NCBI RefSeq assembly: GCF_022374895.2
Contig: NZ_CP092423.2
Coordinates: 3,286,001 to 3,350,000 of the forward strand
Reading direction: 5' to 3'
DNA from: Mycobacterium lentiflavum
GTDB taxonomy: Bacteria > Actinomycetota > Actinomycetes > Mycobacteriales > Mycobacteriaceae
DNA length: 64,000 nucleotides
Shown here: in pieces, positions 42,928-53,491 of the stretch
Numbering within the stretch: position 1 is the stretch's first letter
Layout of the letters: each line of letters starts with the position of its first letter
Position numbers and translations under genes: made by a program
Notes under the pieces: generated by a model
Databases searched by the model: none
What the model was told of the DNA's origin: nothing
The model's input: only the letters and a program-made list of their open reading frames with translations

Positions 42928-44193
42928 TCAGTTGGCGGAGACCACTTTTTGAGCGACCATCGACAGGCTCTGATGCAGCGGCTGAATCACCGCGGTCAGT
43001 TTCGGCGCATCGCTGCCCTGCAGTACCGGAGTGTACGTCCGGTAACCGCCCAGCGCGGCCGGGTCGCGGTAGCCGTCCAGCACACTGAGCACCGCACGGA
43101 ACTGCTGATCGATCTGACTGACCAAGTTGGCGTCGATCTTCTCCAGGCCCGGCCGAAGCGACGCATAAGCCTGTTGGGCGCCTTCGACGTTTCCCGAAAA
43201 ATCAACCAGATCAATGTGGCTGAATGCCTCTTCCTCGCCGGTGATCTTGGTGTTCTGCACCTCTTCGATCAAATCGCTTGCGCCGTTAGCCAAGTCTTCC
43301 GGCTTGTATTGCAGGCCGGCGACCACATCTTTCAATTTGCCTACGTTACCGACCAATTCGGTGCTCAAGGCCTTGGTACCGGGGGTGATCGCGTTACCCT
43401 GCCAGAGGTCGCGCTCGATGGCGTGGAAGCCCTTCCAACCGACCTTGGCGTCGACGGGAGTCGAAGCGCGCATATCGATCAGATAGTCCAGGCTGCCCGC
43501 GTTGTCGCCGACCGCGAAGCCCGGCAGGACGAAGCCCTCGACGCTGGATTCCGCGCGCTCATAGAACAGTCGGGCTTTGGCGTAGGCCGCCTTGGCGGCG
43601 TCGAGGTTGCCGGACTGGATCGCCGCATCGAGTGCTTTCACTCCGTCACTGAGCTGGCCGATCTGAGTCACGATGTAGGTCGCGTAGTCCTTGGTGCCCT
43701 GACCGAGGATGCTCGCCACCGTACCCGCCGGCCCTGCCGGCGCCTGACCCGTCACCGTCAGGGTTTGGTATTCCGCACTCGCTCCGGGGCAATACAGCTG
43801 ATACGAGCCGCCGTCCAGAGTGACCGTGAACGACACCGGGTTCAACCCGGGTGCGAGGTTCTCCTTCTCGCCAACGATGCGCTGATCTCGGAGCAACTCC
43901 ATCTCGGTGATGCCCGGCGCGCTGGTGTTGACGACGGTGAAGGTCACCGGCCCGGCCGGCACGCTGGTGGTGTCCAGCGCGCAACCGTCTTTGCCGCCGC
44001 TGTTGGCCATCGTTACTTTGACAGCGTTCGTCCCGCCGGGTGCACTGGCTTGCCGAGATGTCGGGGGGCTCGAGGCTGGATTCGAGTGGTTGCAGCCGGT
44101 CGCGGCCAATACCGTGATGGCTACCAAAGCCGGTGCGACCAGCCAGAATTCACGAGACCGCGACCTTGCCCGGGCGGTGCGATTCGCTATCAC
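42928..44193 (-). CDS. efeO: Iron uptake lipoprotein EfeO (cupredoxin + imelysin)
   Basis: A 421-residue EfeO. The signal ALVAITVLAATGC ends in a lipobox. The N-terminal cupredoxin-like domain (CALDTTSVPAGPVTFTVVN) is followed by an imelysin/M75 domain with the metal motif HxxE in GFHAIERDLWQG. It binds iron at the cell surface and delivers it to EfeU. The GTG at 44193 is chosen because AGGAGAGG lies 8-10 bases upstream; an ATG at 44226 lies deeper in efeU. It overlaps the end of efeU by 44 bases. Confidence 0.9.
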   Translation of the reverse strand: MIANRTARARSRSREFWLVAPALVAITVLAATGCNHSNPASSPPTSRQASAPGGTNAVKVTMANSGGKDGCALDTTSVPAGPVTFTVVNTSAPGITEMELLRDQRIVGEKENLAPGLNPVSFTVTLDGGSYQLYCPGASAEYQTLTVTGQAPAGPAGTVASILGQGTKDYATYIVTQIGQLSDGVKALDAAIQSGNLDAAKAAYAKARLFYERAESSVEGFVLPGFAVGDNAGSLDYLIDMRASTPVDAKVGWKGFHAIERDLWQGNAITPGTKALSTELVGNVGKLKDVVAGLQYKPEDLANGASDLIEEVQNTKITGEEEAFSHIDLVDFSGNVEGAQQAYASLRPGLEKIDANLVSQIDQQFRAVLSVLDGYRDPAALGGYRTYTPVLQGSDAPKLTAVIQPLHQSLSMVAQKVVSAN

Positions 44194-45775
44194 TCGTTTT
44201 CCTCTCCTGTTCGGCTCGCGCGTCACTGCGCATCGAGATTATGGCGCCAAGGGCACAAGCCAGCGCAAAGCAGGCTAGTACCAACGGAAGCCAGACCAGC
44301 CATAGCTGTCGCTCGGCGTGTTTCTGGGTGCCGGCGGCGATCTGCCCGGCGGTCGACTGGTCTTCGGCGGCGGTGGTCGACCAGTCCGTCGGTAGCCCAC
44401 CAAGGCTGACGGTCTTAGCCCCGGTCAGCCCACCGCCGGTCAAGATCGCCGTGCGGTTGCTCGTCGCTTGCGCACTGATGACGGAATCACCTTGCGCGAG
44501 AACGGTATACACCGTAGTCGTTGCCCACTGCCCCACAAACGGCCCCGGGGTGCGGCCGGCCGCCAGACCGACCGGCAGCCGGCCCCCCGCCATGTTTCGC
44601 AATTGATCCAGCGTGACCGCCGGCGCACCATCGGCGCCGGCGGGTTCTGAAGCCTGCCATGCCTGGACCGGCAAACCGTCCACGGTTTGGTCGTCCGCCG
44701 GGATCAGCGGGATGCGGCGGACGGTCGAGGTGTCGTCGGCGGCGACGGTCAGCTCACGTCCGTGCGGGCCGGTCGTGATCGACACCCGGGCGGTGCGGCC
44801 GGAGTGGTCAGTGACGGTGCGCGGCAGCGCGCTCGGCGACGAGCTATCGGCGGGCGTCATGGTCGCCAGCATCGCCGCGACGATGACCAGCACCGCCGCG
44901 GCTGCCAGCTGCAGCCGGCAGCGGGCTCGCGGCGTCGCCGCCAGGCGCGCAGGCCAAAGGAAGGCGACGAGCACGGGCACCGCGTATAGCAGCCAGCCCA
45001 GCACCTCGATGAGGCGAGGGTCGGTGGGGATGCCGAACACGCCGGCGAGCAACGCGCCCAGCACGGACTGGCTCGGTATCCAGGCCGAGAAATCGAGCAC
45101 CTGCTGCTGGCCGATGGTCACCCAGCCCGCCTCGTGTGCGGTACGCAGCGCGCCCAGCACCAGCCCGGCGGCGATCAGCACCAGGAACACCCCGGTGATT
45201 CGGAAGAAGCGGCCGAGATTGAGCTTCAGACCGCCGAAGTACAGACCGACACCCAGCAGTATCGACACCCCGAGCCCGACCGCGCCGCCCAGCACGGCGA
45301 ACCACCGGTTGCCGTGCGACGTCTGTGCGGCCGCCAGCAGGAACACCGACGTCTCGAAGCCTTCCTTGAGGACGGCCAGGAACGCCATGGCGACGAGCGC
45401 AAGTGACCCACCACGGTTGAGCGCCTGTTGAGCTTCGCGCTCGAGTTCGCCCTTGAGCCGCATGGAATTGCGGTTCATCCAGATGATCATCGAGGTCACA
45501 AACACCACGGCAATGGCGTTGATGACCGTCTCCATCATCTCCTGCTGGGCCTGTGGAAGTGTCGCCGAGAACAGATCCAGACCGACGCCGACCGCAACGC
45601 TGATCAGCACCGCCAAGGCCACGCCGCCAAACATCGGACGGGTCGCCTGCCCATTTCGCTTGAGGAAGGCCGCGACGATGCTCACGATGAGCGTCGCCTC
45701 CAGGCCTTCGCGCAGGCCAATGAGGAATGTGCCGAGGAAAACGCCGAATACGCCTTGCATACGTCCGATTCCCAT
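44150..45775 (-). CDS. efeU: Ferrous iron permease EfeU (FTR1 family)
   Basis: A 541-residue FTR1-family iron permease. The two REGLE-type iron motifs are present: LIGLREGLEATLIVS and AVLKEGFETSVFLLA. Seven hydrophobic segments form the first 290 residues. A long extracytoplasmic domain and a final membrane segment (LWLVWLPLVLACFALACAL) follow, the extended form seen in actinobacteria. The ATG at 45775 or the one at 45760 (MQGVFGVFLG) may be the start. An IdeR-like box lies 22 bases upstream. Confidence 0.9.
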   Translation of the reverse strand: MGIGRMQGVFGVFLGTFLIGLREGLEATLIVSIVAAFLKRNGQATRPMFGGVALAVLISVAVGVGLDLFSATLPQAQQEMMETVINAIAVVFVTSMIIWMNRNSMRLKGELEREAQQALNRGGSLALVAMAFLAVLKEGFETSVFLLAAAQTSHGNRWFAVLGGAVGLGVSILLGVGLYFGGLKLNLGRFFRITGVFLVLIAAGLVLGALRTAHEAGWVTIGQQQVLDFSAWIPSQSVLGALLAGVFGIPTDPRLIEVLGWLLYAVPVLVAFLWPARLAATPRARCRLQLAAAAVLVIVAAMLATMTPADSSSPSALPRTVTDHSGRTARVSITTGPHGRELTVAADDTSTVRRIPLIPADDQTVDGLPVQAWQASEPAGADGAPAVTLDQLRNMAGGRLPVGLAAGRTPGPFVGQWATTTVYTVLAQGDSVISAQATSNRTAILTGGGLTGAKTVSLGGLPTDWSTTAAEDQSTAGQIAAGTQKHAERQLWLVWLPLVLACFALACALGAIISMRSDARAEQERKTSDSESHRPGKVAVS

Positions 45776-45796
45776 CCCGTGGATCGGGACCTTCGA

Positions 45797-45815
45797 CTTA
45801 GCCTAGCCTAAGTTT
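45797..45815 (-). promoter_or_regulatory. IdeR-like box before efeUOB
   Basis: Read toward efeU the site is AACTTAGGCTAGGCTAAG, matching about 13 of 19 positions of the IdeR consensus, with the central TAGGCTAA core intact. Iron repression of an iron importer fits. Confidence 0.5.
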
Positions 45816-45858
45816 GCGTCGCGTTTTAGAGCGGTGGCTGGCATTGGACGGACCCGTG

Positions 45859-46689
45859 TCAGCGACCAGGCTCGGTCACGAAGTCGATGAGTTCTTCGAC
45901 TCTACTGATCAGCGCGGGTTCCAGGTCGTTCCAGTCGCGCACACGCGACCGGATGCGCTGCCACGCCCGGGCGATGTCGGCCTGGCTAGCGTGCGGCAAT
46001 CGAAGCGCCTGGCACGCGCCGTGCTTCCAGTCGATGTGCCGGGGCACCTCGGGCCAGGCCGTCAGGCCGAGCCGCTGCGGCTTCACCGCCTGCCAGATGT
46101 CGACGTAAGGGTGGCCGACGACCAGCGTGTCGGGCCCGCCGGGACTCCGGCGCACCGCCTCGGCAATCCGTGCCTCTTTCGAACCCGTGACGAGGTGATC
46201 GACGAGAACACCGAGCCGTCGCCCCGGACCGGGAGCGAACTCTGCCACGATGTCCACCAAATCGTCGACGCCACCGAGTTGCTCGACGACGACACCTTCG
46301 ATACGCAGGTCCTCGCCCCAGACCTGGGCAATGAGTTCGGCATCGTGACGGCCTTCGACGTAGATCCGGCTGGCGCGCGCGACTCGAGCGCGCGCGCCCG
46401 ATACCGCGACGGAGCCCGAGGCGGTACGGCTCGCGGCGGCCGGTACGGCGCGGCGCGGCTCGGTGAGGATCACCGGACGCCCCTCCAGCAGGTATCCGGG
46501 CCCCAGCGGAAAGCCACGGACGTGGCCATGCCGATCTTCCAGGTCGATGCGCCCGTACTCGACCCGCACCACCGCACCGACGTAACCGGTCTCGACATCC
46601 TCGACAACAAGTCCCAGGTCAGCGGGGTGTTCGGTCGAGCGCGGCTTGCGCCGACCGGCGGCCAGCACGTCCGTTCCGTAGCGATCCAT
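45859..46689 (-). CDS. DUF3097 family protein
   Basis: A 276-residue conserved actinobacterial protein of unknown function. Landmarks are ASRIYVEGRHDAELIAQVWG, a TOPRIM-like strand with acidic residues, LVDHLVTGSKEARIAE, and VGHPYVDIWQAVKP. The TOPRIM-like part suggests nucleic-acid or nucleotide chemistry, which is inference. The ATG at 46689 gives MDRYGTDVLA, the usual family start. It is upstream of efeU and on the same strand, with 83 bases between. Confidence 0.8.
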   Translation of the reverse strand: MDRYGTDVLAAGRRKPRSTEHPADLGLVVEDVETGYVGAVVRVEYGRIDLEDRHGHVRGFPLGPGYLLEGRPVILTEPRRAVPAAASRTASGSVAVSGARARVARASRIYVEGRHDAELIAQVWGEDLRIEGVVVEQLGGVDDLVDIVAEFAPGPGRRLGVLVDHLVTGSKEARIAEAVRRSPGGPDTLVVGHPYVDIWQAVKPQRLGLTAWPEVPRHIDWKHGACQALRLPHASQADIARAWQRIRSRVRDWNDLEPALISRVEELIDFVTEPGR

Positions 46690-46885
46690 CACGCGGGCAA
46701 TACTAAGAACACTCGCGGCCGAAATCGGTGATCGGCGCGCCATGAACGCGTGCCGGCGGGCGCAAATAAAGCGGAAAGATCGAGGCCGTGAGCGTAAGGA
46801 TCGCGTTGCCCGCCCGCGAATGAGAAGCTTACTGCTACGTTAATTAGGTGCGCGTAGCGCGCAAGCAGTTGACGAGGTGGAAGCA

Positions 46886-47173
46886 ATGGGGATTGCCGGC
46901 CTGGTATCGAAGGCTGTCGCGTTTCTGCGCGCCGGCTACCCGACCGGGGCGCCGGACCGCGGCTACGTGCCGCTGCTGGCCCTGCTGCGCCGTCGCGTCA
47001 CCGATGACGAAATCACGACCATCACAAGTGAATTCATGGCACGCAAAGCGGGGCCGGTCCGCACCGTCGATGTCGGAGTCGCTATCTTTCGGATCACGAA
47101 TGAGATGCCCTCGCTGGACGACATCGCGCGCGTCGAGCAAAGACTCGATGCGATCGGGTGCGCACGGCGTTAA
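46886..47173 (+). CDS. DUF3349 family protein
   Basis: A 95-residue helical protein typical of mycobacteria, with YPTGAPDRGYVPLLALLRRR and RVTDDEITTITSEF, the DUF3349 core. Function is unknown. GAGGTGG lies 6 bases before the ATG at 46886. An inverted repeat TGCGCG-TAG-CGCGCA at 46849-46863 is upstream and may be a hairpin or operator. Its end overlaps the convergent patatin gene by 4 bases. Confidence 0.85.
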   Translation: MGIAGLVSKAVAFLRAGYPTGAPDRGYVPLLALLRRRVTDDEITTITSEFMARKAGPVRTVDVGVAIFRITNEMPSLDDIARVEQRLDAIGCARR

Positions 47174-48122
47174 TCCTGTGCGACCGGCCCGCCGCAGGCC
47201 GCCAAATAGTCGGCATAGTTCCACGTCTTCAAGAACTCCTGGCCCGCGACCAATCCGCGCTGGTAGAGAGCGTCGCGCTGCGCGGCGGTGATGTCGAAGT
47301 CGATTGGGCTCACCTCGTCGGCGGGCACGAAGATGGTGCGTCGCACCGTGCACGGATCGTCGATGTAGGCGTTGTCCTGATTGCTCACCAGGGTCTCTAT
47401 CGCGGCGATACCCAACGACACCGGCCCGTGCACCGGATGGGTGGGCGCAATGCCCGGGCGCGCTGATAGCCGGATCCCGAACGTCGGCCACCGCGGCTGA
47501 GCCCGGTCGAACAGCTCCACCGGAAAGCTCGACAACAACCCGCCATCCACCCAGGTTGCGCCGGCCACTCGAACCGGTTCGAACACGTAGGGAATCGCCG
47601 CCGAGGCGTGCACGGCGCGTGCCACGGAGAAGTCGTTCGGGTCGATTCCATACAAGTCCAGGTCCCATGGGATGCGCACCAGCCGGCGCCGGGACAGATC
47701 GCTGGCGGTGACGACCAGCGACCACGCAAATTGTTCAGGTTCTTCACCGGTGCGCAGGTCGCCGAAGGTCCGCACACCCAGATCGGCCAGCAAGCCGGCC
47801 AGCAGGTGTTCGAGATAGGCGCCGCGGTAGACCCCATCCGAGACCAGCAGTGACAGCCCCCCACCGATCAGCGGCACATGCCCGATCAGGTTGCGGTCCA
47901 GAAACTTTCGGTAGTCGAGCGAACGCATGATCTCGGCGAGCCTGGCGAGTGGTTCGCCCGCCGCCTGCAGGGCGGCCACCAGCGACGCGACGATCGCGCC
48001 CGCGCTCGCCCCGGCGACGCGAGGGAATCGGTAGCCGGCCGCGGCCAGCGCGTCCACCGCCCCGACCAGGCCGATACCCCGGACGCCGCCGCCCTGACAA
48101 ACCAGATCAACGGGCGCCCTGC

Positions 48123-48126
<4 letters not shown>
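47170..48126 (-). CDS. Patatin-like phospholipase
   Basis: A 318-residue patatin. The oxyanion hole is CQGGGVRGIGLVGA, the nucleophile elbow GASAGAIVAS (GxSxG) and the catalytic Asp is in WVDGGLLSSFP (DGG). It hydrolyses acyl esters of lipids. It corresponds by memory and context to M. tuberculosis Rv2037c, next to the sugar ABC transporter; here it overlaps the ATPase gene by 4 bases and is probably co-transcribed with it. Confidence 0.9.
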
Positions 48127-49193
<1,067 letters not shown>

Positions 49194-49196
49194 GAT

Positions 49197-50039
49197 TCAC
49201 CCACCAAGTCCGGTCACCGCGATGCCGCGCACGAAGGAACGCTGTGCGACCGCATAGATGATCACCAGCGGCACCATGATGATGACCGAGGCCGCCATGA
49301 TGATCGGCCAGCGGGCAACGTACTCTCCGCGCAGCCGCACCAGGCCGAGCGTCAGCGTGGCCAGGCTGTCGCGCTGAATCATCAACAGTGGCCACAAAAA
49401 GTCGTTCCAGACGTTGACCCAGGTGAGCACGGCAAGCACCATCACGGCGGGCCTGGCATGGGGCAACAGAATCCTCCAGTAGATCTGCCACGGCGTACAA
49501 CCGTCGAGTATCGCGGCTTCCTCGAGATCGGCGGGCAGCGTTTGGAAGAACTGCCGCATCAGGTAGGTGCCGAACGCGCTGCCGAACAGGCCAGGCACGA
49601 TCATCGCCCAGGGCGTGTCGACCCATCCCGCGGTCCGCATCAGGATGAACTGCGGAATCACCGTCACGGTCAGCGGTACCATCAGCGTCCCCAGGTACAA
49701 CACGAACAACGTGTCACGGCCCCGGAATTGCAGTCGCGCGAAGGCATATCCGGCCAGCGAGCAGAAGAAAACCTGCCCCGCGGTCACGCATCCGGCGTAC
49801 AACACGGTATTGAAAAACATTCGCCAGAAAGGCATCACATTGAACACCTCGGCGTAGTTCGACCACCGCGGATGGGACGGCAGCAGCTTCGGCTCGCTGA
49901 TCTCACCCTCCCGCTTCAGCGAACCCGACACCGCCCAGGCGACCGGGAAAAGCCAGCACCAGGCGATGGTGATCAGCAGTGTGTAGACCACCACGGCGCG
50001 TAAAGCGCTGCGCTTGAACACCCCCTCAGCTAAGGCCAC
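49197..50039 (-). CDS. Sugar ABC transporter permease (MalG type)
   Basis: A 280-residue inner-membrane permease with six hydrophobic segments. The EAA loop EEAAILDGCTPWQIYWRILLP contacts the ATPase. It overlaps the other permease gene by 14 bases and lies 3 bases before the ATPase gene. It corresponds to Rv2039c. Confidence 0.91.
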   Translation of the reverse strand: MALAEGVFKRSALRAVVVYTLLITIAWCWLFPVAWAVSGSLKREGEISEPKLLPSHPRWSNYAEVFNVMPFWRMFFNTVLYAGCVTAGQVFFCSLAGYAFARLQFRGRDTLFVLYLGTLMVPLTVTVIPQFILMRTAGWVDTPWAMIVPGLFGSAFGTYLMRQFFQTLPADLEEAAILDGCTPWQIYWRILLPHARPAVMVLAVLTWVNVWNDFLWPLLMIQRDSLATLTLGLVRLRGEYVARWPIIMAASVIIMVPLVIIYAVAQRSFVRGIAVTGLGG

Positions 50040-50988
50040 GCGAAGCCTCCCACGATCGCCGATGCGTCAGCCGCAACTGTACGAAGGTCAATACGAGCAA
50101 AATCGCGAACATCACCCAGGCCAGCGCTGACGCGTACCCGAATTCCAGGAAGGAGAAGGCATGCTGGAACAGCATGATGCCCAGCACGTAGGTCGATGTC
50201 TCCGGGCCGCCATTCGAACCATTGAGAACGTAGATCATGTCAAACGCCTGGAACGCGTGGATGATTGAAATGACGACGACGAAGGACACCGAGCCCCGGA
50301 TCAGCGGGACCGTGATCGACCAGAACTGCCGTATCTCGCCCGCCCCGTCGATTTTGGCTGCCTCGTAGACGGTTTGCGGCACTCCTTGCATTGCCGCGAG
50401 CAGGATGATGGTCGCGAACGGCACACTGCGCCACACGGCGACCACGCAGAGCGAGGCCATCGCCCAATTGGGGTCGACAAGCCACGGAACCGGACCGAGT
50501 CCCACCCAGCCAAGCATGATGTTGAGCAGACCGTTGTCGGTGTTGAAGACGAACTGCCAGACGACCGCCAGCACCACCGACGAGATCGCCAGGGGCATGA
50601 AGACGATTGTCCGAACGATGGCGATGCCCTTGGCTTTCCGGTTCAGCACGGCCGCCACGATGAGACTGATGACGACGGTGGGTATGACCGTTCCTAGGGT
50701 GAAGACGATGGTGTTGCGGATCGCGATGAGGAACAGCGGGTCTGACGTGAAAAGGTCTTCGAAGTTCTTGAGGCCCACGAACTTTGGCGGCCTGAACACG
50801 TCCCATCGCTGGAAACTCATGTAAAGCGAGAACCCGAGCGGAAAGAGCATGAACACCGCGACCGCGGCCAGGTTCGGTGCCACGAACATGCGTCCCGCCC
50901 AGGCTCGCCGCCGGGACGGATACGGCCCCTGGGGACGGCGTTTCGCGGTGGCCGGGGTGAGCACGGCTGATCTGTTGACCGCTGTCAT
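50026..50988 (-). CDS. Sugar ABC transporter permease (MalF type)
   Basis: A 320-residue permease partner. The first segment is LAAVAVFMLFPLGFSLYMSF; the EAA loop is VYEAAKIDGAGEIRQFWSIT followed by VPLI. The basic N-terminus is cytoplasmic. The ATG overlaps the stop of the binding-protein gene (4 bases). It corresponds to Rv2040c. Confidence 0.91.
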   Translation of the reverse strand: MTAVNRSAVLTPATAKRRPQGPYPSRRRAWAGRMFVAPNLAAVAVFMLFPLGFSLYMSFQRWDVFRPPKFVGLKNFEDLFTSDPLFLIAIRNTIVFTLGTVIPTVVISLIVAAVLNRKAKGIAIVRTIVFMPLAISSVVLAVVWQFVFNTDNGLLNIMLGWVGLGPVPWLVDPNWAMASLCVVAVWRSVPFATIILLAAMQGVPQTVYEAAKIDGAGEIRQFWSITVPLIRGSVSFVVVISIIHAFQAFDMIYVLNGSNGGPETSTYVLGIMLFQHAFSFLEFGYASALAWVMFAILLVLTFVQLRLTHRRSWEASRGLS

Positions 50989-52310
50989 GGGTTGCGCAGC
51001 ACCTCGTCAACTGCGACCGACAACCCGCTCAGCGATGTCGCGGGGCGCGAGCCACGCAAGACGGGCCCCATGTTGCGATCCATCAGCGCAACGACCTTTT
51101 CCCAAACCGGGGTGACAGGCAGGCCTTTGGAATAAGAGGGTCCTTCGGTGAGCACCGCGAGGTTGCGAATCCTCTGGTGGGCCTGGGCGAAGCCGTCCGA
51201 GCCGAGCACGGATCGCAACACCGGCACGAAGAGGCAGGATTGCGCGATGATCGCTTGACCCACGGGACCGCAGGCGAATTGGACGAATTGCCATGCCTGG
51301 TCCTGATGTCGGCTACTCGCCGAGATAGACAGCCCGGTGGTGCCGATGTTGGAGCAGGCGCTCTGTCCGCTGGGCAACGATGGGCCCACCGGCAGGGGCG
51401 CGACGTCGAAATCCAATCCCTCGGCGCGAATAAAGGTCTGGTACCGCCAGTGGCCGCCCAGCGCCATGGCCGCCTTGCCCGCGGCGAACAGATCTGAAGT
51501 CGACATCGATTGCACCTCGGAGGCATTGGGTGCCACCTTGTGTTTGTTGGCGAGGTCGGCGTAGAACTGCACGGCCTCCATGAACGCCGGGTTGTCGAAA
51601 TTGAAATGGGTCGGATTGCGAATCGGCGTCGACCACGGTACGCCATTGTTCATCGCGAACAGTCCAGCCGAGTAATACGAGACGAAGGTGTTGACGAAGC
51701 CCCACTGCGTGACTCGTCCCGATCCATCACACTTGGTCAACGCCTGGGCCGTGTCGAGGAATTCGGCGAACGTCCACGTCTTGCCCCACGACGTCGGCGG
51801 GGCCGCCACGCCGGCGTCGGCGAACAGCCGCCTGTTGTAAAACAAGAAGTTTCCCGACCACTGCTCCGGAAAAGCCGATTGCTGATCATTGAACGTGAAG
51901 GTGTCATACAGCGGCCCAACGCTGTCCGCCTTGAACTGGGCGGCGAAGGCTTGATCGCGCCCCAACCGGTCGTTCAAGTCCAGCAACACCCCCCGGGCGG
52001 CCAGTTCGGCATAGCTCAACTCCCACGTCTGCAGCACGTCCGGGCATTTGCCTCCGGCGCAGAACGTGGACAACTGCTGCATCACTCCGGGCCCGGACCG
52101 CACGGCCCGAACCTTGATGTCGGGGTGGCGGCGCTCGAACTCAGCGACGACACGCAGGCGGGCGGCGGCCTCGTCCGGGTTGGCGGCGAAGAAGAACGTC
52201 AACGCGTCGTCGTCGGAAGCACATCCGCTGGCCCACGGCGCCACGGCCGCGGCCGTAAGCGCGCCAGCGCCCCGCACCAAGCTGCGCCGTCCGAACGGCT
52301 TATCGAGCAT
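50985..52310 (-). CDS. Sugar-binding lipoprotein of the ABC importer
   Basis: A 441-residue cluster B solute-binding protein. The signal carries a Tat-like GRRSLVRGAGALTAAA and a lipobox ASGC, so it is probably a Tat lipoprotein. Family features are VVAEFERRHPDIKV and the hinge region FPEQWSGNFLFYNRRLFADA. It captures the sugar outside the membrane. The ATG at 52310 is chosen; the frame from 52361 lies inside the sigma factor gene. It corresponds to Rv2041c. Confidence 0.9.
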   Translation of the reverse strand: MLDKPFGRRSLVRGAGALTAAAVAPWASGCASDDDALTFFFAANPDEAAARLRVVAEFERRHPDIKVRAVRSGPGVMQQLSTFCAGGKCPDVLQTWELSYAELAARGVLLDLNDRLGRDQAFAAQFKADSVGPLYDTFTFNDQQSAFPEQWSGNFLFYNRRLFADAGVAAPPTSWGKTWTFAEFLDTAQALTKCDGSGRVTQWGFVNTFVSYYSAGLFAMNNGVPWSTPIRNPTHFNFDNPAFMEAVQFYADLANKHKVAPNASEVQSMSTSDLFAAGKAAMALGGHWRYQTFIRAEGLDFDVAPLPVGPSLPSGQSACSNIGTTGLSISASSRHQDQAWQFVQFACGPVGQAIIAQSCLFVPVLRSVLGSDGFAQAHQRIRNLAVLTEGPSYSKGLPVTPVWEKVVALMDRNMGPVLRGSRPATSLSGLSVAVDEVLRNP

Positions 52311-53307
52311 CGTGCTTCCGTTCTCGCCCCGTCGCCGACGCCCCCGCCGGCCGTGTCCCATGTCCTTGGTACCGGATGGGGCTGGGATATGTCTGAGACG
52401 GCCACTGCGGGAGCGCGAACACGGCCGGGCGCGGACTGCCGCCGTCGGCGGTGATGTCGATGGTGTGAATGCGATTGTCGGCGCCGATGCCGAGCCGCAA
52501 CAGGATCTGCGCTCGCCCGCGCGACGCGATCACGATGCCCGGAGCCCCGTCGATCAGCATCACCACGCCGGCTCGCGCACGCTGCGCGAATCGACGCGTC
52601 TCCTCGGCGACCTGGCGGGCCCCGCGCAGCTCGACGGCGACGTCATCGGGAACCAACACGCGATCGACCCTGCGCACCACATCGGGCGCCAGCAACTCGA
52701 GCAAAGTGGCGATATCACCGCCGCGAGATGCGGTCAGAAACGCTTCGACGATCTCGAGGTGCCCGGCCAGGTGGCGCGGTTGGGCGGGCGAGCCACCGTG
52801 CAGTCGCGAGCGGGCCCGACTCGCCAGCTTCTTCGCGGCAGTCGGTGACCGGTCCAGCACGTCACCGATCGTCTCGAACGGCACCGCGAACAGGTCGTGC
52901 AGGACGAACGCGACGCGCTGCGCGGGCGAGAGGCGATCCAGCACCACCAGCATCGCGGTGCCGACCGAGTCGGCCAGCAGCGCGTCCTCGTCCGCCGACG
53001 CCGACGTGGTAGCTGCCAGCCGGTCGAATTCATGCGCGTCGGCCACCGGCTGCTCGGCGCGGCGCTTTCGCGCGCGCAGCTGGTCGAATGCCTCGTGCGC
53101 GGTAATCGTGGTGAACCACCCGGTCAGGTTGCCGACGTCGCCGATGCCGTCAGCCCGGCTGGCCTTCAGCCACGCGGACTGTACCGCGTCGTCGGCATCC
53201 GCGGTCGAGCCGAGCAGCCGGAACGCCACCGCCCGCAAGTGCTGACGATCGGCGTCGAACCGCTGCGCCAGATCGGCGAGGTTCACCAGATTTTCGGTTG
53301 CGTTCAT
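52300..53307 (-). CDS. ECF sigma factor with SnoaL-like C-terminal domain (ECF41-like)
   Basis: A 335-residue SigJ/SigI-like sigma factor. Region 2 is about residues 20-90 (VAFRLLGSTADADDAVQSAW); region 4 about 125-185 (LSPAQRVAFVLHDLFAVPFE followed by TIGDVLDRS). Residues 200-300 form the NTF2/SnoaL-like domain (EIVEAFLTASRGGDIATLLE) that tunes activity in this group in place of an anti-sigma factor. The C-terminal 35 residues are unconserved and overlap the binding-protein gene by 11 bases. A DoxX gene diverges from it and is a likely target. Confidence 0.85.
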   Translation of the reverse strand: MNATENLVNLADLAQRFDADRQHLRAVAFRLLGSTADADDAVQSAWLKASRADGIGDVGNLTGWFTTITAHEAFDQLRARKRRAEQPVADAHEFDRLAATTSASADEDALLADSVGTAMLVVLDRLSPAQRVAFVLHDLFAVPFETIGDVLDRSPTAAKKLASRARSRLHGGSPAQPRHLAGHLEIVEAFLTASRGGDIATLLELLAPDVVRRVDRVLVPDDVAVELRGARQVAEETRRFAQRARAGVVMLIDGAPGIVIASRGRAQILLRLGIGADNRIHTIDITADGGSPRPAVFALPQWPSQTYPSPIRYQGHGTRPAGASATGRERKHDAR

Positions 53308-53491
53308 GGGTCACCTTTTCCGCACGGGAGTCGTCAAGAAGATGACCGCATCGATCGAACTCTCTGCACCAAAGAGACCAGCACCATGACCCTACCGATT
53401 CTGCGGCGCGGCGCGCACCGCAGCCAGGTGGCTCGCTGCGCGGAAACAGCTGTACCACAACGGTTTGAACGAAGGAAAGGACCTGATTGGC

